Origin: JBEGHD01 sp049334165
GTDB lineage: Bacteria > Bacteroidota > Bacteroidia > Flavobacteriales_D > Sanyastnellaceae
Strand: one strand, 5' to 3'
Assembly (NCBI GenBank): GCA_049334165.1
Contig: JBEGHD010000004.1
DNA: 64,000 nt
Under the pieces are notes generated by a model that saw only the letters and a list, made by a program, of their open reading frames with translations, had not been told where the DNA came from and made no database searches. Each line of letters begins with the position of its first letter. Positions within the stretch are counted from its first letter, which is position 1. A program made the translations under genes and the position numbers. Positions 43,296-52,017 of this stretch are shown in pieces.

Positions 43296-45851
43296 ATGGC
43301 AGAAGGAGAAGGAGAAAGAATAATTCCTATTAACATAGAAGATGAAATGAAATCGGCCTACATCGATTATTCGATGTCCGTTATCGTTTCGCGTGCGCTC
43401 CCCGATGTTCGAGATGGCTTGAAGCCCGTTCACCGGAGGATTCTATTTGCAATGGAAGACCTCGGTCTTCTCGCATCAAGGAGCTATAAAAAGTCGGCAA
43501 GAATTGTCGGTGAGGTGCTCGGTAAGTACCACCCTCACGGAGATACAGCCGTGTACGATACTATGGTCCGTATGGCCCAAACCTGGTCTCTGCGCTACCC
43601 ACTGGTAGACGGACAGGGTAACTTCGGATCTGTCGATGGTGACAGTCCGGCAGCAATGCGTTACACCGAGGCTCGACTGCAAAAGATTGCAGAAGAAATG
43701 CTTTCGGACCTCGACAAGGATACCGTAGATTTCGTTTACAACTTTGACGACTCACTAAAAGAACCGTCAGTGCTTCCGGCAAAGCTGCCGAGTCTTTTGG
43801 TGAATGGAGCAAGCGGAATTGCGGTAGGGATGGCTACAAACATGCCTCCACACAATCTTCGCGAAGTTGTAGATGGAACTATTGCATACATTGATGACAA
43901 CGACATATCTATTGAAGGATTGATGGAGCACGTGAAAGCTCCTGACTTTCCGACAGGTGGTGTCATCTATGGAGTAGAAGGGGTTAAAGAAGCATTTGAA
44001 ACCGGTAGAGGTAGAGTAGTAGTTCGTGCCAAAACTCGTTTTGAAGAAACCAAAGCTGGTGGCGAATCAATCATCGTTGAAGAGATTCCATACCTTGTTA
44101 ATAAGGCCGACATGATCAAGAAGACGGCCGACATGGTAAATGACAAGAAGATCGATGGCATTCGTGAAATTCGCGATGAATCAGATCGTCATGGAATGAG
44201 GATCGTTTACGAACTGAAGAGAGATGCCATTCCAAATGTCGTTCTCAACAAGCTTTTCAAATACACTGCTCTCCAGACATCATTCTCTGTAAACAACATT
44301 GCGCTTGTGAAAGGTCGCCCAGAGATGCTGAATCTCAAGCTGCTTATTTCACACTTTGTGGAGCATCGCCACGAAGTAGTTGTGAGAAGAACCAAGTTTG
44401 AGCTCAAGAAAGCAGAAGACAGAGCGCATATTCTCGAAGGGTTGCTCATTGCACTTGACAATCTGGACGAGGTGATTTCTTTGATTCGAGCGTCTAAAAA
44501 CCCAGAAGAAGCCAGAACCGGCTTGATGGAGAAGTTTGAATTGTCGGAGCTTCAGGCGAGAGCAATTCTCGATATGCGTCTTCAGAAACTCACTGGACTC
44601 GAGAGAGACAAGATCAAAGAGGAGTATGCAGAGCTGATGGAAACCATCAAATATCTGAAGTCTATCCTCGCTGATGAAGGATTGCGTATGCAGATCATCA
44701 AAGATGAACTACAGGCAGTGGCCGATAAGTACGGTGATGAAAGAAGATCACAAATTGAGTTCTCTTCTGCTGACCTGAGCATCGAAGACATGATTCCGGA
44801 TGAATCGGTAGTTGTTACCATCTCACATGCCGGATACATTAAAAGAACTCAACTTACAGAGTATAAAACACAAAGTAGAGGAGGAGTGGGCTCCCGTGGT
44901 AGTACCACCAGAAGCGAAGACTTCCTCGAGCACATTTTCACTGCCACAAACCATAACTGGTTGTTGATTTTCACCCAGAAAGGAAAATGTTTTTGGATGA
45001 GGATTTTTGAAATTCCAGAAGGATCAAAAACTTCAAAAGGTCGTGCTATCCAAAACCTGATCAATATTGAGCAGGACGACAAGATCATGGCCTACATTTC
45101 AGTGAAAGACCTGAAAGACGAGGATTATGTGAACCAATACAATGTAATTCTAGGAACGAAAAAAGGACTGGTGAAAAAGACTTCTCTTGAAGCTTACAGT
45201 CGTCCACGTTCTAATGGAATTAATGCAGTTACGATCCGCGACAACGATGAGCTTCTAGAAGCTAAGTTGACCAATGGGGACAATGAAATTTTGCTTGGAT
45301 TGAAAAGCGGAAAAGCCATCCGTTTCCACGAAAGCAAAGTTCGCGCAGTCGGTAGAACTGCACAGGGAGTGAAGGGAGTGACCCTGGCTCACGATAAAGA
45401 CGAAGTGATCGGAATGATTTGCGTTGAAGATCCGGAAACTTCAGTTCTGGTAGTTTCTGAAAAAGGATATGGTAAACGCAGTTCTCTCGAAGATTATCGC
45501 ATCACTAACCGTGGTGGAAAAGGTGTGAAAACCATTAACGTTACGGATAAAACAGGAAGTCTTATCACCATTAAAAACGTGACTGACGAGGACGATTTGA
45601 TGATTATCAACAAATCAGGAATCACGATTAGGCTGAACGTTTCTGAGATGAGAGTAATGGGCCGTAACACACAGGGTGTGAGACTTATCAACTTGAAAAA
45701 CTCTGACGAGATAGCTGCTGTTTGCAAAGTAGTTTCCGAAGAAAATGAAGAAGAAATAGAAGACGTTGCAGATGATGTAATTGGCGATGAGGGTGAAAAT
45801 CCATCACCCGATTCATCTGAAAACGAAGAAAACGAAAACAGCGAAGATTAA
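43296..45851 (+). CDS. gyrA: DNA gyrase subunit A
   Basis: 851 residues. The catalytic Tyr123 lies in AAMRYTEARL; the quinolone-determining region is GKYHPHGDTAVYDTM with Thr84 at the E. coli Ser83 position and Asp88 at Asp87. The C-terminal six-bladed beta-pinwheel includes a GyrA-box-like QSRGGVG motif, which identifies gyrase rather than topoisomerase IV. An acidic tail (about 45 residues, many Glu/Asp) ends the protein. With GyrB it introduces negative supercoils. Confidence 0.97.
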   Translation: MAEGEGERIIPINIEDEMKSAYIDYSMSVIVSRALPDVRDGLKPVHRRILFAMEDLGLLASRSYKKSARIVGEVLGKYHPHGDTAVYDTMVRMAQTWSLRYPLVDGQGNFGSVDGDSPAAMRYTEARLQKIAEEMLSDLDKDTVDFVYNFDDSLKEPSVLPAKLPSLLVNGASGIAVGMATNMPPHNLREVVDGTIAYIDDNDISIEGLMEHVKAPDFPTGGVIYGVEGVKEAFETGRGRVVVRAKTRFEETKAGGESIIVEEIPYLVNKADMIKKTADMVNDKKIDGIREIRDESDRHGMRIVYELKRDAIPNVVLNKLFKYTALQTSFSVNNIALVKGRPEMLNLKLLISHFVEHRHEVVVRRTKFELKKAEDRAHILEGLLIALDNLDEVISLIRASKNPEEARTGLMEKFELSELQARAILDMRLQKLTGLERDKIKEEYAELMETIKYLKSILADEGLRMQIIKDELQAVADKYGDERRSQIEFSSADLSIEDMIPDESVVVTISHAGYIKRTQLTEYKTQSRGGVGSRGSTTRSEDFLEHIFTATNHNWLLIFTQKGKCFWMRIFEIPEGSKTSKGRAIQNLINIEQDDKIMAYISVKDLKDEDYVNQYNVILGTKKGLVKKTSLEAYSRPRSNGINAVTIRDNDELLEAKLTNGDNEILLGLKSGKAIRFHESKVRAVGRTAQGVKGVTLAHDKDEVIGMICVEDPETSVLVVSEKGYGKRSSLEDYRITNRGGKGVKTINVTDKTGSLITIKNVTDEDDLMIINKSGITIRLNVSEMRVMGRNTQGVRLINLKNSDEIAAVCKVVSEENEEEIEDVADDVIGDEGENPSPDSSENEENENSED

Positions 45852-45874
45852 AGTCTTCAGAAATATTTGACAAG

Positions 45875-45910
45875 GCCTCCTGAGAAAGATTTTTCAGGAG
45901 GCTTTTTTTT
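45875..45910 (+). terminator. Terminator of gyrA
   Basis: Stem gcctcctga / tcaggaggc with a T8 tail, 24 bp past the gyrA stop. Confidence 0.92.
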
Positions 45911-46087
45911 TGAACTGATTAAGGGCTCTGGAAGCAGCCACTTTTTGGAATTGGCAAAGTATTTGCCTTTTGGGCTGTGGAATAATTCATAATTTTACAT
46001 CCGATGATAAAATGGCGTATGCAGTTAAGATTTACTGCATTTCGCCTGGAACAAAAAAGATCATTTAAAAAACAAATTAATTGACCG

Positions 46088-47233
46088 ATGAAGAAATCAC
46101 TATTTGTACTGACCTTGATGTTCGTGACAGTGGCAGCCTGGGCACAGCCAGAAGTTACCAAAGCTTATAATGCGAACGATGACGGAGACTATGCAGCTGC
46201 GGCAAAGTATATTGAAGAGGCCATTGAAAACGACAGAGCAGCGGGCAAAGAAAAAACCTGGAGATACCGTGGGAACATTTACCTGAATATTGTGAAGTCT
46301 GAAGACGAACAACTTCGCAATCAATTTCCACAGGCTTTAGGCAAAGCTCAGAAATCGTACATGAAGGCTCTCGAAATGGGCTCTAACTACGAAGATGTCA
46401 TCCAGGCTGGACTTCAGCAACTGAGAGTGATAGCTGTTAACTCTGGAATTGCCGACTTCTCATCAAAAGAGTACGAATCTGCTATTGAGAAATTTCAGAT
46501 CTCTAAAGAGATAACCAATCACTTCGATATGATTGACTCACTCGCCATTTACAACACGGCTTTGTCGTATGAAAAAATGGGGAACCTTGATTCGGCTCTC
46601 GTTGGCTACCAAAGGGCAGCAGAGATCAATTACAACGTTCCAACTGTCTATATGTTGATCGCGAGCATTCAGCGTCAGCAAGGCAATGAGGATGCTGCGC
46701 TACAAACCGTTAAGGACGCGAGAAAGAAATACCCTGAAGACGAAGCGCTACTAAGAGAAGAGCTCAACTACTATCTATCGAATCAAATGTTTGACGAAGC
46801 CAAAAGTCGTCTAAACGAAGCCATAGAGAAAAATCCAGAGGATAAAAATTTATTCTATGCACTTGGAGTAGTTTACGATGAATTAGAAGAAGATGAAAAA
46901 GCTGTTGAAGCATATAAATCAGCACTGGAAATAGACCCAGATTACTTTGATGCTAACTTCAACCTCGGAATTCTTTACTACAACAGTGGAGTAGAAATCA
47001 TTCAGGCAGCTGGAGAAATTCCACCGAGCCAACAAAAGAAATACGAAGCTGAAGTAGCTAAAGCGAAAGACATCTTTAAAAAGGCAGTTCCTTATTTGGA
47101 AAAAGCAAAAGAGCTTGAGCCGGAAGACGAGAACACGTTGCGTTCACTGATGGCTATTTATGCCAGAACCAATCAGGACGAAAAATACAAAGCGATTCAA
47201 AAGGAACTCGGGATAGAACCTGCTGAAAAGTAG
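46088..47233 (+). CDS. Secreted/periplasmic TPR-repeat protein
   Basis: 381 residues. Signal peptide MKKSLFVLTLMFVTVAAWA, then a string of tetratricopeptide repeats, clearest at YNTALSYEKMGNLDSALVGYQRAAEIN, LFYALGVVYDELEEDEKAVEAYKSALEIDPDYFDANFNLGILYYNSG and a last helix pair. A scaffold protein in the periplasm or outer membrane; partners unknown. It follows gyrA by 236 bp with its own promoter and has its own terminator. Confidence 0.88.
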   Translation: MKKSLFVLTLMFVTVAAWAQPEVTKAYNANDDGDYAAAAKYIEEAIENDRAAGKEKTWRYRGNIYLNIVKSEDEQLRNQFPQALGKAQKSYMKALEMGSNYEDVIQAGLQQLRVIAVNSGIADFSSKEYESAIEKFQISKEITNHFDMIDSLAIYNTALSYEKMGNLDSALVGYQRAAEINYNVPTVYMLIASIQRQQGNEDAALQTVKDARKKYPEDEALLREELNYYLSNQMFDEAKSRLNEAIEKNPEDKNLFYALGVVYDELEEDEKAVEAYKSALEIDPDYFDANFNLGILYYNSGVEIIQAAGEIPPSQQKKYEAEVAKAKDIFKKAVPYLEKAKELEPEDENTLRSLMAIYARTNQDEKYKAIQKELGIEPAEK

Positions 47234-47258
47234 AAATCCCATTTTAGTTTTCATAAAG

Positions 47259-47291
47259 AAGCCCGGTGAGTTGATCTTATCGGGCTTTTTG
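47259..47291 (+). terminator. Rho-independent terminator
   Basis: A 12-bp stem aagcccggtgag / cttatcgggctt, including G-T pairs, with a T-tail after the TPR gene. Confidence 0.85.
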
Positions 47292-47486
47292 TTTGCAGAT
47301 GATAGAGATAGGCGCTCAGATTAAAATCACCTATTTAACATAATGTTAATTATGTATCTTCCGAGTACCGGTTTTGAGATTTCACCCCTAAACCGAATAC
47401 AGGATTTTTCCCCTTATTGATTTTTTACTCTGAAGTATTGAAACAGCTAAGTTACATTCGCACATACATTGAAACGCCTATTCCAC

Positions 47487-47612
47487 ATGAACAAACATAA
47501 ACTTCCAGACAGCGGGTACAGAGTAAACTATGAAAAAGACCTTGCCGTTGCCAAAACCCTGCTCAGAATTTATTACAATCGCAAGGTGAAAAGTTCACAG
47601 TATTTGAAATAG
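47487..47612 (+). CDS. Small hypothetical protein (41 aa)
   Basis: ATG frame MNKHKLPDSGYRVNYEKD, then LAVAKTLLRIYYNRKVKSSQYLK and a TAG. Rich in Lys and Tyr, helical, no signal peptide. The gene at 47654 starts 41 bp later on the same strand, so they could share a transcript. Coding character is plausible but short, so the call is tentative. Confidence 0.4.
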   Translation: MNKHKLPDSGYRVNYEKDLAVAKTLLRIYYNRKVKSSQYLK

Positions 47613-47653
47613 TCCTCAGTAATTACTTCTGCTTTTTAACAACACTCTCAACT

Positions 47654-48025
47654 ATGGCATCAGATAAAATACCCTGGGATCTGGTAAAAAAATTAGCTGA
47701 ATTGTATCGCAAGAATCCAGCAGCACTTAAAACTTCGGTAGATGGAAAAATCGAAACATTGCACGGTATAAGATATACCAAAGAAGGGATTGAGGACTTA
47801 CTCAACCAAACAGGAAAGAATATTACGGAGTTATTCATAATGCCCATTGTGAGGCCTGAAGATGAGAATAAACAGCCAGCTGATCAATTCTTCTCATTTG
47901 CCCTGGCAGGAATTGACGATCAAAATAATCTGATCACCGATTTGGTTTTTGAATATGGTGACCCCTGTCCAAAAGCATGTACGGCAAATTACAGAGACGA
48001 ATTTGGTCTTAACGATTCCGAGTAG
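47654..48025 (+). CDS. Hypothetical protein (123 aa)
   Basis: Not recognised. N-terminal helices (PWDLVKKLAELYRKNPAALKT) and then a beta-rich domain that ends with ITDLVFEYGDPCPKACTANY. The C-terminal CPKAC could be a small redox or metal pair. No signal peptide or membrane helix. Located 5' of a membrane protein, histidine kinase and response regulator on the same strand, but separated from them by 170 bp. Confidence 0.6.
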   Translation: MASDKIPWDLVKKLAELYRKNPAALKTSVDGKIETLHGIRYTKEGIEDLLNQTGKNITELFIMPIVRPEDENKQPADQFFSFALAGIDDQNNLITDLVFEYGDPCPKACTANYRDEFGLNDSE

Positions 48026-48197
48026 CATTAATAAGAATTTTATTGTCCCCACTCATGCTTATATTTAGCATACACTCTTACCTTGGAGTCATTGTGAATA
48101 CAAGGTATATTTCATATTTCTATATGGTGTTGATCCTGTTGTCGGAATTTACGGCCTTCTCAAGTACCGAAAGCTTTCTGGCTTTAACAAGCTAGCT

Positions 48198-48761
48198 GTG
48201 CAGCTCACATTGTTTAGTGCATTCGTGCAAAACTATATGGTCCTACCTTTTGACTGGGTCACTACTAACCTTCCTCTTTTCCATGCCTTTGCAATAGCAA
48301 GTGCTCTCTATTTTGGCTTGATCTACAAAAGGCTTTTCCGAAAATCAATTTTGATAGGAAATATTGTTCTGTATGTATCTTTGGTTTTCGTCCTAATAGA
48401 AACTTTAAATAGTTTGTTTTACCAGGGGCTTCACTCGTTTCCATCGTTCAACATAATGTTAACAGCTTCACTCGTCATTGTTTCTTCATTGCTGTATTTC
48501 AGGTATTTGCTTCGATTCCCTTCAGAACAGAACATCATCGAGTTTCCACCATTTTGGTTTGTCTCAGGAAATCTCCTTTTCTACTCTGTAAACTTCTGTT
48601 TTTTAACCTTTAAACAATATTACGACTCGGCTGGAATTGATACTCCTTCCTACTTTCCAACTTACCTCCTTTCAGCGGGAATTATCATACTTTACGTTTC
48701 ATATCTCGTTAGCTTCATTAAGGACGCAAAGTCACGTAAAATATTAACTCTTGACCGATGA
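48198..48761 (+). CDS. Multi-pass membrane protein, N-terminus uncertain
   Basis: 187 residues from a GTG at 48198, with five to six hydrophobic helices (FHAFAIASALYFGLIYKRLF, SILIGNIVLYVSLVFVLI, FWFVSGNLLFYSVNFCFL, YLLSAGIIILYVSYLVSF). It looks like the small Bacteroidota membrane proteins that precede LytS-like kinases and may act as the sensory half of a two-gene sensor: the kinase ATG overlaps its stop (ATGA). The same frame stays open and protein-like upstream to 48069 (KYRKLSGFNKLAVQ) but has no usable start there, so the true N-terminus may be lost or frameshifted. Confidence 0.7.
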   Translation: MQLTLFSAFVQNYMVLPFDWVTTNLPLFHAFAIASALYFGLIYKRLFRKSILIGNIVLYVSLVFVLIETLNSLFYQGLHSFPSFNIMLTASLVIVSSLLYFRYLLRFPSEQNIIEFPPFWFVSGNLLFYSVNFCFLTFKQYYDSAGIDTPSYFPTYLLSAGIIILYVSYLVSFIKDAKSRKILTLDR

Positions 48762-49528
48762 CTGAAGACTTGCTACCACTTTACGTTGGAACCGCACTTT
48801 TCAGTATAATGGTTCTTTTCATCATCCTCTTTGTCGTCTCGTATCGTAAGTCGCAAATTAAGTTTCAGCTAGAGCGTCAACAGTACCAGCGTGCCATTCT
48901 GCAAACGGAAGTTGAAATTCGGGAACAGACTCTCACAGATATTTCCCGCGACCTGCATGACAACTTTGGGCAGGTTGCTTCGCTCATAAAAATCAATTTG
49001 AATCTGCTTTCGGCAAACCTCGAAAAGGACGATCAACTAAAAGTGATTGAGTCCAAGGAATTACTCACACAAATGATTCAGGATATCCGAGAGCTTTCAT
49101 CCTCCCTACAAGGAGATAAGATTGAAAAGATCGGTCTTGCCGAGAAGATTTCCAGGGATGTCAACAGGGTGAATGCTTCAGGATATATCAAGGTTCAGTT
49201 CATAAACGACATTAAAGATTTCACGCCTCCTCCCCACTACTCTATTTTTGTTTATCGTATGTTTCAGGAAATGATCAACAATATTCTGAAGCATTCTGAG
49301 GCCAGCGAGGCTGAAGTAAAGCTAGAGGCAAATGAAGGTTCCTTCAAACTATCGGTGAAAGATGATGGCATTGGGATGATGTTAGCAAACAATGGCCATC
49401 AAAAAAACAAATCTGGAGGCAATGGATTAAGGAATATAAAAGAGCGTTGTAAGATTATTGGAGCAAAGTATTCGATTGATAGTTCTCCAAATAGCGGTAC
49501 TTTTATCGAAATAACTCTGCCAAAATAA
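48758..49528 (+). CDS. Sensor histidine kinase, HisKA_3 (LytS/NarX-like)
   Basis: 256 residues: one transmembrane helix (LFSIMVLFIILFVVSY), coiled coil, HisKA_3 dimerisation domain with phosphoacceptor His67 in SRDLHDNFGQ, and a HATPase_c domain with N-box EMINNILKHSEAS, G1 DDGIGM and G2 GNGLRNIKERC. The short N-terminus has no sensory domain, so the upstream membrane protein may supply it. The partner response regulator follows 5 bp downstream. Confidence 0.92.
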   Translation: MTEDLLPLYVGTALFSIMVLFIILFVVSYRKSQIKFQLERQQYQRAILQTEVEIREQTLTDISRDLHDNFGQVASLIKINLNLLSANLEKDDQLKVIESKELLTQMIQDIRELSSSLQGDKIEKIGLAEKISRDVNRVNASGYIKVQFINDIKDFTPPPHYSIFVYRMFQEMINNILKHSEASEAEVKLEANEGSFKLSVKDDGIGMMLANNGHQKNKSGGNGLRNIKERCKIIGAKYSIDSSPNSGTFIEITLPK

Positions 49529-49533
49529 CTCTC

Positions 49534-50211
49534 ATGTCTGAACCTGAAAACAAGGTGGTTAAAATCGCAGTTGTTGACGATCATCAGCTGTTCCGAAAGG
49601 GGCTGCGAAACTTAGTTGAAAGTGTAGACGCCAATTTCAAAGTGATTTCAGAAGCTGGAAACGGCAAAGAATTCTTGGCTTCGCTTTCTGAGAACTCTCT
49701 ACCTGATATCGTAATTCTCGATGTCGATATGCCTGTGATGGACGGTGTGAAAACAACCATTAAAATTCGCGAGTTTGGATACAAGTTCAAAGTCCTGGCT
49801 CTTACCATGAAGAATGACGAATCCACCATTATTCGCATGCTGAAAGCGGGTGCAAATGGCTATTTGAGTAAGGACGTAGAACCATCTGAATTACATGAAG
49901 CTCTGCTATCTGTGATTACGAACGGAAATTACTTCAACAATGAATTGGCAAGTAAGCTGGTTGAAATTCTCCAAAAACCAGAGAAAAGCATAATGCCTCA
50001 ACATGAATTGAGCGAACAAGAATTAAGGTTCATCGATCTGGCCTGTTCTGAAGACACCTATCAGCAAATTGCCGATAAGATGTGTTTGAGTATTAAAACA
50101 ATCGATGGCTACCGTGCAAGGGTTTTCGAGAAGTTGGGTGTCAAATCCAGGGTTGGCCTGGTCATGTACGCACTTAGTAACAACCTTGTGTCGAGCGGTA
50201 AATCAAGTTAA
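49534..50211 (+). CDS. LuxR/NarL-family response regulator
   Basis: 225 residues. Receiver domain with acidic pocket VVDDHQ and phosphoacceptor Asp63 in ILDVDMPVMDG, Lys in SKDVEP at its end, then a LuxR-type helix-turn-helix (LSEQELRFIDLACSEDTYQQIADKM, then SIKTIDGYRARVFEKLGV). Partner of the kinase directly upstream. Target genes cannot be told; the lipoprotein 70 bp downstream is a candidate. Confidence 0.93.
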   Translation: MSEPENKVVKIAVVDDHQLFRKGLRNLVESVDANFKVISEAGNGKEFLASLSENSLPDIVILDVDMPVMDGVKTTIKIREFGYKFKVLALTMKNDESTIIRMLKAGANGYLSKDVEPSELHEALLSVITNGNYFNNELASKLVEILQKPEKSIMPQHELSEQELRFIDLACSEDTYQQIADKMCLSIKTIDGYRARVFEKLGVKSRVGLVMYALSNNLVSSGKSS

Positions 50212-50280
50212 CTGTTTGCCACTAATTAACAGAAACACAAAAAGAAAATAAATTTAACTACTTAATCAATCCAACTCATT

Positions 50281-50895
50281 ATGAACACTCTTACCAAAGT
50301 TTTACTATTCGCGAGTTTAATGTTTTTACTCTCCTGTGGATCAGATTCAAAGAACAATGAGACATCTTCTACAGAAAAAGAAGCTGTAGAAAATGAGACA
50401 GAAGAAAAGCCAAAGAAAGAAATCCGCGAAGAGCTCCTCACTGGCGAAGCACAAATAAAAATTGACGATCAGGAGTTTTCTATCACAGAATTTCGGAAGA
50501 ATAAAACCGAACTAACCTACACAGATGAGAGCATTTCGCTTCGTCTTACAAATGCATCTGATGACAGATACGTAATGGTTCTGCTGACAGGCCCTCAGGT
50601 TTATGAAACCAGGCCGTTGACAATTGAAGTTGACCAGGCTAACCCTAAAGCGAGACCCTACGCCAGGGTCACTATGGTGGGTTTTTACAACAAGGATGAT
50701 GTTCGTGATCAGGTGGTTTTGAAGCAGGGAAGCCTCACAATCAACCAGCTCGATGAAGAATCTCTTGAGCTCGACATCGAGTTCGAAGGTACTGGTGGGA
50801 AAGTAATGGATATTAAAAACGAAGACAGTATTCCTATAGAAGGGTCAATTAACATGACCGTGGACAACAAGATTGACGCTCGAAAAAAGGATTAG
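50281..50895 (+). CDS. Hypothetical lipoprotein (204 aa)
   Basis: Signal MNTLTKVLLFASLMFLLSC with lipobox LLSC, a Glu/Lys/Ser-rich flexible linker of ~35 residues, and a beta-rich domain (ISLRLTNASDDRYVMVLLTGPQVYE, QVVLKQGSLTINQLDEESLELDIEFEG). No family recognised. Its promoter region of 70 bp directly follows the response regulator and it has a good terminator. Confidence 0.75.
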   Translation: MNTLTKVLLFASLMFLLSCGSDSKNNETSSTEKEAVENETEEKPKKEIREELLTGEAQIKIDDQEFSITEFRKNKTELTYTDESISLRLTNASDDRYVMVLLTGPQVYETRPLTIEVDQANPKARPYARVTMVGFYNKDDVRDQVVLKQGSLTINQLDEESLELDIEFEGTGGKVMDIKNEDSIPIEGSINMTVDNKIDARKKD

Positions 50896-50919
50896 GCCTG
50901 AGTCCTTCTTAAAAACAAT

Positions 50920-50964
50920 AAAGCACAGTCCGTCAGCTTTTGAAGCTTGTCGGCTGTGCTTTTT
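50920..50964. terminator. Bidirectional terminator
   Basis: Stem aaagcacag..ccg / cgg..ctgtgcttt with an inner gctt-ttg-aagc hairpin and T-tail, between convergent genes. Confidence 0.85.
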
Positions 50965-50992
50965 CATCTTCTTTTGCTTTGGAACGAACTGA

Positions 50993-51445
50993 CTAAAGGA
51001 GTTTTTTCACTTTGACTGCGTTCAATCCTTTAGGACCTTTTTCAAGTTCAAAAGATACCCTGTCATTTTCGTAGACATCTTCCAGAAGTCCAGTGACGTG
51101 AACAAAGTACTTTTGCTCGCCACCCTTTTCCTTGATAAAACCGTATCCTTTTTCATCATTGAAGAATGCTACAGTTCCTTTTTTTACAGGGTCCTGAGCT
51201 TCCAACTCAGATTTTTTAGGTACACCGATCACAATGTCATCGGCATCAATTTCCTCTTTTTTCTTGGGGTCTGGTGGAGTGTCTGATAAGTTGCCGTATT
51301 CGTCAACGTAGGCGAACTCTCCTGGCCCCTCGCCTTCTTCAGCTCTGGCTTTGCGCTCTTCTTTGCGCATCAGCTTTTCTTTCTTCTTTCTGGCTTTTTT
51401 CTTTTCGCGTTCTTTCTTACTAAAACTTTCTTGAGACTTACCCAT
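50993..51445 (-). CDS. Cold-shock domain protein with charged N-terminal extension
   Basis: 150 residues. The first ~90 are strongly charged (KKEREKKKARKKKEKLMRKEERKARAEEG), disordered; the last ~65 form a cold-shock domain with RNP1 KGYGFIKEK and RNP2 YFVHVTG. CSD proteins bind single-stranded RNA and melt secondary structure. The extended form is common in Bacteroidota. A 9-bp inverted repeat lies 33 bp upstream. It faces a DEAD-box helicase gene across a 572-bp spacer. Confidence 0.9.
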   Translation of the reverse strand: MGKSQESFSKKEREKKKARKKKEKLMRKEERKARAEEGEGPGEFAYVDEYGNLSDTPPDPKKKEEIDADDIVIGVPKKSELEAQDPVKKGTVAFFNDEKGYGFIKEKGGEQKYFVHVTGLLEDVYENDRVSFELEKGPKGLNAVKVKKLL

Positions 51446-51477
51446 TAACTGTTTTTTGATGAATATAAATTACTTGC

Positions 51478-51500
51478 AAACTGTTTAACCGAAACAGTTT
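51478..51500. promoter_or_regulatory. Perfect 9-bp inverted repeat (possible operator)
   Basis: aaactgttt-aaccg-aaacagttt, 33 bp before the cold-shock ATG on the minus strand. Size and symmetry fit a dimeric repressor site or an RNA hairpin in the leader. Confidence 0.5.
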
Positions 51501-51707
51501 AAGGAAGGGAAAATGCAGAAATCGATCAGAGAGAATTGACCGCAATTTTCGGCAGAAACCGAACAGTAGGAGTTACTTGCCTGAAGGGATTGTAAGCATT
51601 TTTCGATGGAGCAAAGATAGAGATAAATACGCTCGACTCCTAACTGTCTAAAAGCCTCTCTATTAGGGCTTTTAAAAAGAAAATGTAATTCGGTCATTAA
51701 TTTGAAC

Positions 51708-51715
51708 TACATTTG
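51708..51715 (+). promoter_or_regulatory. -7 box candidate (TACATTTG)
   Basis: Exact TAnnTTTG match, 303 bp upstream of the DEAD-box helicase ATG. No clear -33. Confidence 0.35.
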
Positions 51716-52017
51716 CGCCAATTCTTAGTTGACGTTCTGTCAAGATAGCTCTCCGGCTAAAATCGGATTTCATCATCTTTACTTTCTGTATCGGCTAAGA
51801 GCAACGACCTGGAAAAGTTCGTTTGTGCAGCACTGCCCAATTTGGAGCAGCAGAAAATTGTAAAGTAACCTCGAAGATCACTCCGCGCATTGATTTTAGG
51901 GTTGTCATAAAACTTTTTCCCTACACTTTTTAACAGGCCTTTTTTCAGCGCGTGAATAAGGCAAAACAAGAACGCAGCTCGATTTAAAAAACATATCGAA
52001 GTTGCCAGCAAATTTAT

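Larger units (their letters stand above)
51446..52017. other. 572-bp spacer: divergent control region with long leader
   Basis: No convincing gene. It contains the inverted repeat at 51478-51500 near the cold-shock gene and a TACATTTG -7 box at 51708-51715. If used, that box would give the helicase mRNA a leader of about 300 nt, long for this phylum. Confidence 0.55.

Noticed and set aside
51485..51697. 70-codon ORF on the minus strand upstream of the cold-shock gene
   Set aside because: Overlaps the 9-bp inverted repeat and has no family features; probably leader or spacer.
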